Positions 17,462 through 26,619 of a stretch of DNA of 52,647 nucleotides are shown one piece after another (positions within the stretch are counted from its first letter, which is position 1; each line of letters opens with the position of its first letter). Below the pieces are notes generated by a model. That model was not told the origin of the DNA, did not search any database, and was given only the letters and a program-made list of their open reading frames with translations. Source of the stretch: an uncultured Bacteroidia bacterium (GTDB lineage: Bacteria; Bacteroidota; Bacteroidia; J057; CALLMJ01); contig CALLMJ010000095.1 of the NCBI GenBank assembly GCA_938006875.1, forward strand, positions 1 through 52,647, in the 5' to 3' direction. Made by a program: the position numbers and the translations under genes.

Positions 17462-18558
17462 TCAAATTGCAAAACTTTTCTAAAATTTTGGATTTCAAAT
17501 TCTAAACTAAATTTTTCATGAGTGGATTTTTGAGCATTTAATTGGATTTTATGATATTCATCATCAGACAAATCTAAAATTTTTTGTAGATTAAAAATCA
17601 AATCTGAGGAATCATGATTTTTAAAAAGTAATCCGTTATTTTCGTGAGATATAACATCTTTCATACCATCAACAAAAGAAGCGATTACAGGGATACCTAA
17701 AGCCATGGCTTCTAAAAGAACATTAGGCATTCCATCATAAAATGAAGGTAAAGCAATCCATTCGCATGATAAATAGTATTTTAGCAATTGAAAACGCTCA
17801 ATAAATTCTAATTTTTCGTAATGAAAATGATGAATCTCCAAAAAATGAATTACAGATTCTTCTAATTCTCCCGCAATAATGAAATGAAAATGATTTATAA
17901 ATCTTGCTTGTAAAACTGATTCTAAAAAAAATAAAGTACCTTTTTTTTCTTTCAATTGCCCAAATAAACCAATAATTTTTTTGTTTTCCATTTTTTTTCT
18001 GTATTGAATAGCAAATTGTAAATCATTATCAGAAGCTATCCAATCTTTTTCAATTCCATTAGCAATAAATTTTGCTTTTGTATTGCCTAACAATTGATTA
18101 ATTTTTAAAGCTTTATCTGTTGTATTGGTAATTACAGAATGAGCATTTTTTAGGGTATCTAATAAGATTGCTTTTCTTTGGTAATGAAAAATAGCAACAT
18201 CAAAATCATTTCCACGAATACAAACAGAATAAGGAATATTCAACCAACAAGCATAAGTTTGCACACACAAAATAGGTAAAAAACCTCCAAATGCAACGAA
18301 TTGTTGAGTATTGTTAAGTTCTTTTTCGAGGTATTGAAAGCCGATTTGTAAAGCATGAGGATAATTCTCAGAAGTAGGAATAGCAATATAATTTCCATTA
18401 AATTGCTTTTGAATAACAATATTAGCGTGCCGATTAGAAAAATGTAAAATATGAACTACCCAACCAAAATTTCTTAATCCATTCACAATTCTATCACATG
18501 ATTGAGCCATACCTCCTTTGTTGGGATAGTAGTTCTCGGTTATCCAAGTAATTACCAT
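17458..18558 (-). CDS. GT4-type glycosyltransferase
   Basis: GT-B fold glycosyltransferase of 366 residues. The N-terminal NYYPNKGGMAQSCDRIVNGL is the acceptor-side glycine loop. The C-terminal half has IGLFGQLKEKKGTLFFLE and the nucleotide-sugar motif PSFYDGMPNVLLEAMALG, ending in IPVIAS. This is the GT4 pattern; donor and acceptor are unknown. Same strand and close downstream of ugd and the HMA protein, so probably transcribed with them and plausibly using a UDP-sugar from that pathway. Confidence 0.87.
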   Translation of the reverse strand: MVITWITENYYPNKGGMAQSCDRIVNGLRNFGWVVHILHFSNRHANIVIQKQFNGNYIAIPTSENYPHALQIGFQYLEKELNNTQQFVAFGGFLPILCVQTYACWLNIPYSVCIRGNDFDVAIFHYQRKAILLDTLKNAHSVITNTTDKALKINQLLGNTKAKFIANGIEKDWIASDNDLQFAIQYRKKMENKKIIGLFGQLKEKKGTLFFLESVLQARFINHFHFIIAGELEESVIHFLEIHHFHYEKLEFIERFQLLKYYLSCEWIALPSFYDGMPNVLLEAMALGIPVIASFVDGMKDVISHENNGLLFKNHDSSDLIFNLQKILDLSDDEYHKIQLNAQKSTHEKFSLEFEIQNFRKVLQFD

Positions 18559-18596
18559 TTTAATAACAGTTTGCTAAATTTATTCAAATCATAAAA

Positions 18597-18815
18597 TTAG
18601 CAATTTCCGTTTATCTCTTCAATATATACTTGTGTTTTTTCAAATATATCATCTTCAAAACTTTGAACATCATGGATATCACCATGAATTTTTAAAATTT
18701 TAGAATTCAAATCAATTTTCCATGAATCTATATTTTTTTGATTTTGAAGAGCTTTTTCAATTTTTGCAACACAACCATTACAGTGAATATCTGTTTTAAA
18801 TTGATAACTTTTCAT
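18597..18815 (-). CDS. Heavy-metal-associated (HMA) domain protein, copper-chaperone-like
   Basis: A single ferredoxin-like HMA domain of 72 residues. The metal site is Cys12-x-x-Cys15 in DIHCNGCVAKIEKAL, preceded by a short beta strand and followed by DSWKIDLNSKILKIHG. Proteins of this kind carry copper to P-type ATPases, but none is encoded here. The start at 18815 is 7 bp past the ugd stop; longer versions would run into ugd and add non-HMA sequence. Its neighbours are glycan genes, so its position looks incidental. Confidence 0.82.
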   Translation of the reverse strand: MKSYQFKTDIHCNGCVAKIEKALQNQKNIDSWKIDLNSKILKIHGDIHDVQSFEDDIFEKTQVYIEEINGNC

Positions 18816-18822
18816 AATATAA

Positions 18823-20133
18823 TTAATGAATTGTAGGTTTTCCAATACTTTCGTAATAAAAACCATGTTTTTTTATTAATTGAATATCTAAAATGTTTCT
18901 ACCATCAAAAATTACGGGATTTTTTAACATAGATTTAATTTTAGAATAATCGGGAGTTCTGAATTCATTCCATTCGGTTACAATAACAAGAGCGTCAGCA
19001 TTTTCAAGTGTTTTATATTGATTATCGGCGTATTGAATAGGTAGTTGTGGATAAAATTTTTGATAGGATTCCATTGCAACGGGGTCAAAAGCAACAATTT
19101 TAGCACCTAATGCTAACAACTCATTAATAATAACAAGAGAAGGAGCTTCTCGAATATCATCAGTATTCGGTTTAAAAGCTAACCCCCAAAGAGCAATTCG
19201 TTTTCCTTCTAAGTTACCAAAATATTTTTGAATTTTTTTGACGATATGAGATTTTTGAATAGAATTTACCTCTTCGACTGCTTCTAAAATCTTAAATTTA
19301 TAACCATGTTCATGGGAAGTGTGAATAAGAGCCTTAACATCTTTGGGGAAGCAAGAACCACCATAACCTACTCCAGGAAACAAAAAACGATTTCCTATAC
19401 GAGAATCTGCCCCCATTCCTTTTCTAATTAAATCTATATTACCACCCACAATTTCACATAATTGAGCCATTTCATTCATAAAACTAATTTTTGTTGCTAG
19501 AAATGCATTAGAAGCATATTTAGTTAACTCAGAGCTTCTTACATCCATGTAAATGAGTGGATTACCACTTCTTAAATAAGGAGCGTAAAGCAAATCCATG
19601 ATTTCCTTCACTTTATCAGAAGAAGTACCCACAATTACTCTTTCGGGTTTCATAAAATCTTCAACGGCAGAACCTTCTCTTAAAAATTCTGGATTGGAAG
19701 CAACATCAAAAGGAATTTGAGTTTTACTTTTAATAATTTCCGTTACTTTATCAGCAGTTCCAACAGGAACAGTACTTTTATTTACAATTACTTTGTATTC
19801 TTTCATATAAACTGCAATTTCAGCAGCAACATTTAAAACATATTTTAAATCTGCGGAACCATCTTCCATTGGAGGTGTAGGCAAAGCAAGAAAAATTATT
19901 TCAGCAAAATCCACTGTTTCTTTTAGTGAGTCAGTAAAAAATAAACGATTTTCTTTGATGTTTCTAGAAAAAATCACCTCTAAACCGGGTTCATAAATGG
20001 TAATTAACCCTGATTTTAGTTTTTTTAATTTTTCTTGGTCAACGTCCACGCATAAAACTTCATTACCCGTTTCAGCAAAACATGTTCCTGTTACTAATCC
20101 TACGTACCCTGTTCCAATTACAGCAATTTTCAT
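18823..20133 (-). CDS. ugd: UDP-glucose 6-dehydrogenase
   Basis: Oxidises UDP-glucose twice with NAD to UDP-glucuronate, a precursor for capsule and other glycans. The 436-residue length is typical. The Rossmann motif GTGYVGLVTG is at residues 7-16, the catalytic Cys is in GVGYGGSCFPKD (about residue 261), and a C-terminal NAD/substrate domain has ALWGLAFKPNTDDIREAP. A related UDP-N-acetyl-sugar dehydrogenase is possible but less likely. First gene of the ugd-HMA-glycosyltransferase run. Confidence 0.93.
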   Translation of the reverse strand: MKIAVIGTGYVGLVTGTCFAETGNEVLCVDVDQEKLKKLKSGLITIYEPGLEVIFSRNIKENRLFFTDSLKETVDFAEIIFLALPTPPMEDGSADLKYVLNVAAEIAVYMKEYKVIVNKSTVPVGTADKVTEIIKSKTQIPFDVASNPEFLREGSAVEDFMKPERVIVGTSSDKVKEIMDLLYAPYLRSGNPLIYMDVRSSELTKYASNAFLATKISFMNEMAQLCEIVGGNIDLIRKGMGADSRIGNRFLFPGVGYGGSCFPKDVKALIHTSHEHGYKFKILEAVEEVNSIQKSHIVKKIQKYFGNLEGKRIALWGLAFKPNTDDIREAPSLVIINELLALGAKIVAFDPVAMESYQKFYPQLPIQYADNQYKTLENADALVIVTEWNEFRTPDYSKIKSMLKNPVIFDGRNILDIQLIKKHGFYYESIGKPTIH

Positions 20134-20151
20134 TCAATGATTTTTGTAGCG

Positions 20152-20159
20152 CAAAATTA
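20152..20159 (-). promoter_or_regulatory. Promoter -7 box for ugd
   Basis: Plus-strand CAAAATTA gives TAATTTTG on the minus strand, 18 bp before the ugd start. A CAAA (TTTG on the minus strand) at 20182-20185 leaves a 22-bp spacer, slightly long for a -33 element. Confidence 0.55.
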
Positions 20160-20244
20160 TAAAATCATTTATTCCAAATTACAAAGCCCATGTTACACAA
20201 AAAATAAAAATTTATATTTGACTATCATTTTGCAAGAAATACTT

Positions 20245-20252
20245 TATATTTG
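20245..20252 (+). promoter_or_regulatory. Promoter -7 box deciding the serine dehydratase start
   Basis: TATATTTG, a perfect TAnnTTTG, ends 7 bp before the ATG at 20260. An in-frame ATG at 20137 would lie upstream of this promoter and would add 41 residues not expected in the family. Confidence 0.6.
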
Positions 20253-20259
20253 CGTTTAT

Positions 20260-21177
20260 ATGCGTGTAAATTTTGAAAGTTTTTTGGAATGGAAAAACTA
20301 TTGTGAAAACAGTCATGAACCCGTCTGGAAACCAGTTTTGAAATATGAAATGGAACTTAGAAATCGTTCAGAAAACCAAATTTGGGACGGTCTTTCTGCT
20401 GCATATATTGTCATGCGTGATGCTATTGATAAAGGATTATCACAAAATATGCAATCTATAAGCGGTATGATTGATAATGGCGCAAAAAAAATCAAAAATT
20501 CTTCTATTACTGTATTAAGTGAAGAATTTAAAATGTTGGTTTATAGAAGTATAGCCGCAAAAGAAGTTAATTCTTGTATGGGAAGAATCGTTGCGGCACC
20601 TACTGCTGGAGCTTCGGGAATTTTACCCGGTGTATTAACTACACTTCAAGATTTACATCATTTAGAAAATCAAACAATTTATGAAGCCATGTTAGTTTCT
20701 GCGGGTATTGCATTAATTATAGAGCAAAGAGCCTCAATTGCAGGGGCAGTAGGGGGGTGCCAAGCTGAAACAGGTACCGCAGCAGCCATGGGTGCAGGGG
20801 CAATAGTTTATGCTTTGGGGGGAAATATTGACCAAATTTTTGACTCCGTTGCAATTACTATTATGAACATGCTTGGTTTAATTTGTGACCCCATAGCAGG
20901 TTTAGTGGAAGTGCCTTGTGTAAAAAGAAATGCTTCTGCTTCCGTAATTGCTTTTGCTTCTGCTCAAATTGCCCTAGCAGGGGATAGTTCCATAATTCCT
21001 GTAGATGAAGTAATTGATGTAATGGGCGAAGTTGGGCAATCTATGGACACCCGTTATAAAGAAACTGCTCTGGGTGGTTTAGCAGCTACTCCCACTGGAA
21101 AAAAAATTGCTGAAAAAGTTTTAAAAAATCCTTCTGAAATCCTTAATAATGATGATGAATACACAAATTCTTTATAA
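20260..21177 (+). CDS. sdaAA: L-serine ammonia-lyase (iron-sulfur type), alpha chain
   Basis: Catalytic domain of the iron-sulfur L-serine dehydratase, which deaminates serine to pyruvate. From 20260 the protein has 305 residues, the size of a stand-alone alpha chain. The conserved cysteines are in VNSCMGRIVAAPTAGASG, AVGGCQAETGTAAAMGAG, and LICDPIAGLVEVPC, which is the expected set for the 4Fe-4S cluster. No beta chain is encoded next to it, so it either lies elsewhere or is fused differently in this organism. Start chosen from the promoter and family length. Confidence 0.92.
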   Translation: MRVNFESFLEWKNYCENSHEPVWKPVLKYEMELRNRSENQIWDGLSAAYIVMRDAIDKGLSQNMQSISGMIDNGAKKIKNSSITVLSEEFKMLVYRSIAAKEVNSCMGRIVAAPTAGASGILPGVLTTLQDLHHLENQTIYEAMLVSAGIALIIEQRASIAGAVGGCQAETGTAAAMGAGAIVYALGGNIDQIFDSVAITIMNMLGLICDPIAGLVEVPCVKRNASASVIAFASAQIALAGDSSIIPVDEVIDVMGEVGQSMDTRYKETALGGLAATPTGKKIAEKVLKNPSEILNNDDEYTNSL

Positions 21178-22003
21178 ATTTTTCTTGATAATTTTCATTT
21201 TTGGATATTTCAATATTTTTGCTGAACCCAAAAAAATGCTTGATGATTTAGATTTCTCTGATGGTGATTGGGAAATGGTGGGAGTATCTTTACATAATTA
21301 TTGGTTAGTCCCTATTCAAACTGAAATAAGACATTTTGTTTTAAGAAATCGTGAAGTTCTTCAAGATATGAAAAAAAATTGGGAATTTGAACAAACTTAT
21401 AATGATTATTGTGAACATCATTACGCTTTGCGTTTCTATAAAAATGGTAAAATGATGAAATTTTTAAAAGTCAATTTACATTGTGGCTATATTTCTGACG
21501 GCGGTTTATCTTATAAAATGGATTCTACCCAGTTTACCCAATACAAAAAATATTTTTATCCGCTTAAACTCTCTAGAGTGGGTTATCGTTCTTTACCGAA
21601 CATTCGTAAAGCCATTAATATTCTACTTAACCAAAAAGATGTATGGCTTTATTATGACCATATTCCTTATAATTATGAAGGTTTTTTTGTCGTTAAAATT
21701 GACAGCCTTCCATGGAATGTTAATCGTGATTCAGTTCTTTTGGAAATGAAAAAAAAAATTACTTCTTTTACGGCTTCTTCTGATTTTTATTTAAAACAAT
21801 TTATTTATTTCATTGATGAGGGTATTCAGTCCATTCGCTATGAAGTTTATTGTGGAAAAGAATTAGCTCAAAAAGTCCCTTCAAATATGATTACAGCAGG
21901 TTGGAGGGGGCATTTTGAATTTACGGATAGAATTGATTTAATATTTGTTGGTATTAATAAAAGGGAATATTTTCAACTTGTAAAAGGAGATTTCAACGAC
22001 TAA
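21149..22003 (+). CDS. Secreted protein of unknown function
   Basis: A 284-residue protein with an N-terminal signal peptide (hydrophobic YKFFLIIFIFGYFNIF, cleavage near FAEPKK). The mature part is rich in aromatic residues and predicted mixed alpha/beta, with three cysteines (YCEHHYALRF, NLHCGYISDG and EVYCGKEL). I recognise no named domain. Three consecutive ATG codons begin at 21149, inside the last 29 bp of the serine dehydratase gene, so any of them may be used. Followed after 9 bp by the cobalamin adenosyltransferase gene. Confidence 0.72.
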   Translation: MMMNTQILYKFFLIIFIFGYFNIFAEPKKMLDDLDFSDGDWEMVGVSLHNYWLVPIQTEIRHFVLRNREVLQDMKKNWEFEQTYNDYCEHHYALRFYKNGKMMKFLKVNLHCGYISDGGLSYKMDSTQFTQYKKYFYPLKLSRVGYRSLPNIRKAINILLNQKDVWLYYDHIPYNYEGFFVVKIDSLPWNVNRDSVLLEMKKKITSFTASSDFYLKQFIYFIDEGIQSIRYEVYCGKELAQKVPSNMITAGWRGHFEFTDRIDLIFVGINKREYFQLVKGDFND

Positions 22004-22012
22004 TCATAATTT

Positions 22013-22561
22013 ATGAAAATTTACACAAAAAAAGGAGATCAAGGCACAACTTCTTTAATTGGAGGAACAAGAGTGCCCAAAAATCATATCAAAATTGAGG
22101 CTTACGGTACTGTTGATGAACTCAATTCTTGGTTGGGAGTTTTAAAAGATATGACTTCTCAAAATTTTTATATTAACTTTATTGAAAATATTCAAAATCA
22201 ATTATTTAATATTGGTTCTTTACTTGCTGAAGATAAAGAAAACTCTAAAATGAAATTACCTTCTATTGATGAAAATGTGATTATTGCAATGGAAAATAAT
22301 ATTGACCATTTAGACTCCATTTTACCAGCTTTAAAAAATTTTATCTTACCAGGCGGCAATCTGGGGAATTCTTATGCTCATGTTGCAAGATGTGTTTGTA
22401 GAAGAGCTGAAAGAAATGTCGTAGAACTTTCTCATATAGAAAAAATTGACCCTATAATTTTGCAATTCTTAAATAGACTTTCCGATTGGCTTTTTGTTTT
22501 TGCAAGATATTTATCTTATGTGGATAATAGCCCTGAAACTTTATGGAAACCCAATCCTTGA
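22013..22561 (+). CDS. ATP:cob(I)alamin adenosyltransferase, PduO type
   Basis: Transfers the adenosyl group of ATP to reduced cobalamin, making adenosylcobalamin for B12-dependent enzymes. The 182-residue length fits. Family motifs are KIYTKKGDQGTTSLIGG (ATP site), AYGTVDELNSWLG and HVARCVCRRAERNVVEL with the conserved arginines. No cobalamin pathway genes or riboswitch are nearby. It is the last gene of the run that starts with the serine dehydratase gene. Confidence 0.95.
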   Translation: MKIYTKKGDQGTTSLIGGTRVPKNHIKIEAYGTVDELNSWLGVLKDMTSQNFYINFIENIQNQLFNIGSLLAEDKENSKMKLPSIDENVIIAMENNIDHLDSILPALKNFILPGGNLGNSYAHVARCVCRRAERNVVELSHIEKIDPIILQFLNRLSDWLFVFARYLSYVDNSPETLWKPNP

Positions 22562-22676
22562 ATTAGAATTATTTTATTGATTATCAATCCTTATTATAAA
22601 GTTTGATTTTTAATTTTTTTAAAATTGTGCATATTTGTAAAAAATTTCCGTTATAACTCAAAAATTCATCAAAAAC

Positions 22677-25600
22677 ATGAGGTTCCTTTTTAATGTTTTA
22701 GTATTTACTTGCTTTATAAATAACTGTTACAATCAAAATACTCAAAGTATAAACTGGGCTCCTGAATGGCTTAGCCCTTTATCCCTTAAAATTGGATTAG
22801 GAAAAACCCCTACCCAAAAAATTCCTTATTGCAAAGATTGTGTTTTTGATACCGATTATGAATTTATACCCGTTAAAACTTATTTATTACCGGTTGATAA
22901 TTTTACTTATCAATTAGCTGATATTTCGTCCCAATTCAAAGATACTGAAATCAAAATTGATTTAAAATACAGTAACTTAAAATTACAAGGTACGGAATGG
23001 TTTCCTCAACAATTAGTTCAAATTCAAGAAATTGTTTATGAAAAAGGTAAGCCTTTCGTTCCTATAAAAGTTTATGGAGCACAAGTAAATGCTCAAGGTC
23101 AGTTTCGTTTAATAGAAAATTTAGAGTTTAAACTTCAATCATCACAATTATCAACAAAAGCCCAAAAAACTCAAAGAACTTATGCACCTTCTTCAGTACT
23201 TTCCAATGGTTTAATTTTTAAATTGGGAGTTGTAAATAATGGAGTCTATAAAATTACTAGAAATCAACTTGCACAAATGGGTTTTGATGTCAATAATTTA
23301 GACCCAAGAAACATAAAAATTTATGGAAATGGAGGCAGAATGCTTCCTCAACCCAATTCTCAACCCATTTATGATGATTTATTTGAAAATGCTATTTATG
23401 TTTATGGTGAAGATGATGGACGTTTTGATGCTAATGATTATATCCTTTTTTATGGGGAAAGTCCTCATAGAATTAATTGGGATACAACAGGTTGTGTTGA
23501 AAAGCATGTAATCAATATCTATTCTGATAGCACTTTTTATTTTATCAAAGTTGATAATTCCAAAGGAAAAAGAATTGATTTTAGAGCCAATACCAATATC
23601 CCGGGTACAACCATCAATACTTGCAAAACAATTGAATGGATTGAAGAAGAACAAGTAAATTTATTACAAACTGGTAGACTATGGCTTGGACCAGTATTTG
23701 ATTTTGTTACATCAAGAGATTACAATTTCCCAATCAATAATATTGTTCAAGGAAGTAATTTAACCATAAGAACGAGAGTCTTTACAAGAGGCGGTATGCA
23801 GAGTAATTGGACGTTATCCCTGAATGGCAACCCAATTAGCAATATTATTGCTGCTCCCGTTAATATTTTTAGTCCAGATTTGCTTTATGCTTCTAATACC
23901 TACAATTGCAGAAATATTCCTCAATCACAAATCGGAAGTAACCTTGTTCTAAATCTTAAACATAACAAAACTTTTGATTCCATTGGATGGTTAGATTTTA
24001 TTGAAATTGAGTATGAACAAAACTTAAAACATTTTGGTAGTAACTATGTATTTAGAATAGAACATCAAGGCAATGCTAGCCTTTCCTTAGAAGGAAATAG
24101 AAATTTATGGATTTGGGATGTTACCAATGGTCAAGAACCCATCCTTCAACAAACTAATCATGATAATACCAATCATCTTTTTAATTTCATTGCTAACAAT
24201 AATACTTTTGTTTCCTTTGACCCTAACCAATTGCCTAGCCCTATTTGGGTTCATCGTGTGGATAATCAAAATTTACATGCTTTAGACTGGGCTAATTATC
24301 TATTAATAACCCCCATAGAATTACGAGCCGTAGCCGAACAATTAGCGAATTTCCACAGATTTCACTACCAAAGAAAAGTTCATGTTGTAAATATTCATGA
24401 AATTTTTAATGAATTTGGTGGTGGAAGAAGAGATGTTACAGCGATAAGAAATTTCATCAAAATGTTTTATGACCGTGCTGTTGGAAACCCTGAACAAAGA
24501 CCTCAATGGGTTTTATTATTTGGTGACGGGCATCATGATCCCAAAAATCGCGTTCAAGGAGTAAATTATATACCTACCTATCAATCCCGAGAATCCTTAA
24601 ATCCTCCTTTCTCTTTTGTAAGTGATGATTATTTTACTTTTTTAGATGATAATGAAGGAAATTGGGCAGAACCCTCTGAAATTCATTATTCCGATATTGC
24701 TATTGGAAGGTTACCCGTTGAAAACTTAGTGGATGCTCAAAATGTTGTAAATAAAATATTACATTATTCAAATCAACCAGAAACTTTCGGAGAATGGAGA
24801 AATAGAATTTTATTTGTTGGAGATGTGAAATTAGGGGGAAGTTTTCCTGAATGTAATCACATGAACGAAGCAGATAATCTGAGCAGAAAAGTAGAACAAA
24901 ATGCTCCGTGTATTTATATTGACAAAGTGTATTTAGATACTTATCCCGCAGTAAACTCTCCTGACGGAATTAGATTTCCACAATCAAAAACCCGTTTATT
25001 AGAAAAAGCACAAGCAGGGAGTTTGATTATAAACTATACAGGACACGGCGGAGAAGACGGTTGGTCTAATGCAAAAATATTTGAAATTCCTGATATACAA
25101 GCTCTTTCTAATTATAATTCTTTACCTTTTTATGTAACTGCAACCTGTGAATTTGGTAGATGGGACGAATATAACTTTCGTTGTGGTGGAGAATGGTTAC
25201 TCTCAAACCCCAACGGTGGTGCTATTGGTTTATTTACTTCTGTTCGTGTAGTTTTTTCTTCTGCTAATTTTGCTATTAATACTCGTTTTTATGATTATGC
25301 TTTTAGTTTCGATTCTACCCATCAAACTTATTATACAATCGGTGAAATTTACCGTTTAACCAAAAATGCCACATTTCCTGTTGCTACCACTAACACTCGC
25401 AGTTACTCTTTATTGATGGACCCAGGCTTGACTTTAAATTATCCAGAAAAAAAAATAGTAATTACTCAAATAAACCAAAATTCATCAGGTCAGGACACTA
25501 TCAAAGCTAAACAGTTTGTAATTCTAAACGGAGAAATCCGTAATTATGATAATTCAATAGACCAAAATTTTAATGGAACTTTATATGCCAATATTTATGA

Positions 25601-26513
25601 TAAAGCTTCTATGATTAGAGCCTTGAATTGCGGCACTAATTTCCCATTATTTAAAAATATTTTGTTTAATGGTCAAGTAACTGTTCAAAATGGTTTATTT
25701 ACTGTTCAGTTTGTTGTTCCCTTAGATATTTCCTATGAAATGGGAAATGGAAAATTTATTTTTTATGCTCAAAGCCTTAAAACTGACGCTGCAGGTTGTA
25801 GAAACGATGTAGTGGTTTGTTGCACAGATATCAATGCTCCTGTTGATAATCAACCTCCATTCGTAAACCTATTTCTAAATGATACTTGCTGTTGGATTAA
25901 CGGTGGTATGACAAACCAAAATCCAATTCTCATTGCATTAATTCGTGATGATATGGGTATTAATACAAGTGGTTTAGGTGTTGGTCGTGAATTAATTGCC
26001 ATTATTGATAACGACGTTAATAATCCCATCATCTTAAATGACCATTACAAAGCCAATAAAGATTCTTATAATTCTGGTAAAATTGAATATCGTTTGCAAA
26101 ACCTCACTCCTGGTGAACATTGTATAAAAATTAAAGTTTGGGACGTTAGCAATAATTCCGCAACCGATGAAACCTGTTTTATTGTAGAAAATAATGCAAA
26201 ATTAGCCATAGACAGGTTGTTAAATTATCCTAATCCTTTTACTTCCAAAACTCAATTCTTCTTTGAACATAACCGTACAGGAGATGAGCTCGATATTAAA
26301 ATTGATATTTTTACTATTTCTGGTAAATTAGTTAAAACCTTGCAAGATAAAATTTATGCTGAAAGCAAAATCTGTAATCGTTTGGAATGGGACGGTCTAG
26401 ATGATTTTGGAGACCGAATTGCAAGGGGAACTTATGTTTATAAAGTTACTGTTCGTGCTCCAAGAACAGGTGATGTTGTTTCTAAATACGAAAAATTAGT
26501 AATCTTGAGGTAA
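22677..26513 (+). CDS. porU: Type IX secretion system sortase PorU
   Basis: Cell-surface Cys peptidase of the gingipain (C25) family that removes the C-terminal signal from T9SS cargo and attaches it to the surface. The 1278-residue chain has a signal peptide, an N-terminal beta region, and the C25 domain from about 540 to 900. The catalytic His is about 790 (NYTGHGGEDGW) and the Cys about 824 (TATCEFGRWDEY). The C-terminus (about 1180-1278) is a FlgD-Ig-like beta domain beginning LLNYPNPFTSKT. An imperfect -7 box (CATATTTG, 22630-22637) lies upstream. The usual partner porV is not adjacent. Confidence 0.93.
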   Translation: MRFLFNVLVFTCFINNCYNQNTQSINWAPEWLSPLSLKIGLGKTPTQKIPYCKDCVFDTDYEFIPVKTYLLPVDNFTYQLADISSQFKDTEIKIDLKYSNLKLQGTEWFPQQLVQIQEIVYEKGKPFVPIKVYGAQVNAQGQFRLIENLEFKLQSSQLSTKAQKTQRTYAPSSVLSNGLIFKLGVVNNGVYKITRNQLAQMGFDVNNLDPRNIKIYGNGGRMLPQPNSQPIYDDLFENAIYVYGEDDGRFDANDYILFYGESPHRINWDTTGCVEKHVINIYSDSTFYFIKVDNSKGKRIDFRANTNIPGTTINTCKTIEWIEEEQVNLLQTGRLWLGPVFDFVTSRDYNFPINNIVQGSNLTIRTRVFTRGGMQSNWTLSLNGNPISNIIAAPVNIFSPDLLYASNTYNCRNIPQSQIGSNLVLNLKHNKTFDSIGWLDFIEIEYEQNLKHFGSNYVFRIEHQGNASLSLEGNRNLWIWDVTNGQEPILQQTNHDNTNHLFNFIANNNTFVSFDPNQLPSPIWVHRVDNQNLHALDWANYLLITPIELRAVAEQLANFHRFHYQRKVHVVNIHEIFNEFGGGRRDVTAIRNFIKMFYDRAVGNPEQRPQWVLLFGDGHHDPKNRVQGVNYIPTYQSRESLNPPFSFVSDDYFTFLDDNEGNWAEPSEIHYSDIAIGRLPVENLVDAQNVVNKILHYSNQPETFGEWRNRILFVGDVKLGGSFPECNHMNEADNLSRKVEQNAPCIYIDKVYLDTYPAVNSPDGIRFPQSKTRLLEKAQAGSLIINYTGHGGEDGWSNAKIFEIPDIQALSNYNSLPFYVTATCEFGRWDEYNFRCGGEWLLSNPNGGAIGLFTSVRVVFSSANFAINTRFYDYAFSFDSTHQTYYTIGEIYRLTKNATFPVATTNTRSYSLLMDPGLTLNYPEKKIVITQINQNSSGQDTIKAKQFVILNGEIRNYDNSIDQNFNGTLYANIYDKASMIRALNCGTNFPLFKNILFNGQVTVQNGLFTVQFVVPLDISYEMGNGKFIFYAQSLKTDAAGCRNDVVVCCTDINAPVDNQPPFVNLFLNDTCCWINGGMTNQNPILIALIRDDMGINTSGLGVGRELIAIIDNDVNNPIILNDHYKANKDSYNSGKIEYRLQNLTPGEHCIKIKVWDVSNNSATDETCFIVENNAKLAIDRLLNYPNPFTSKTQFFFEHNRTGDELDIKIDIFTISGKLVKTLQDKIYAESKICNRLEWDGLDDFGDRIARGTYVYKVTVRAPRTGDVVSKYEKLVILR

Positions 26514-26598
26514 CTTAATGCTAAAAAATATCTAATATATTGCCATTGAGTTATGACCATTTTTTTTAATTATTTTATGTTCATAATCAAAAAAAACT

Positions 26599-26606
26599 TA
26601 AATTTG
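26599..26606 (+). promoter_or_regulatory. Promoter -7 box for the papain-like lipoprotein
   Basis: TAAATTTG is a perfect TAnnTTTG, ending 13 bp before the ATG at 26620. It separates this gene from porU as a distinct transcript. Confidence 0.55.
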
Positions 26607-26619
26607 CCATAATTATATT

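Noticed and set aside
20137-20259. 41-residue N-terminal extension of the serine dehydratase
   Set aside because: It precedes the -7 box and is foreign to the family. It also covers the ugd promoter region on the other strand.
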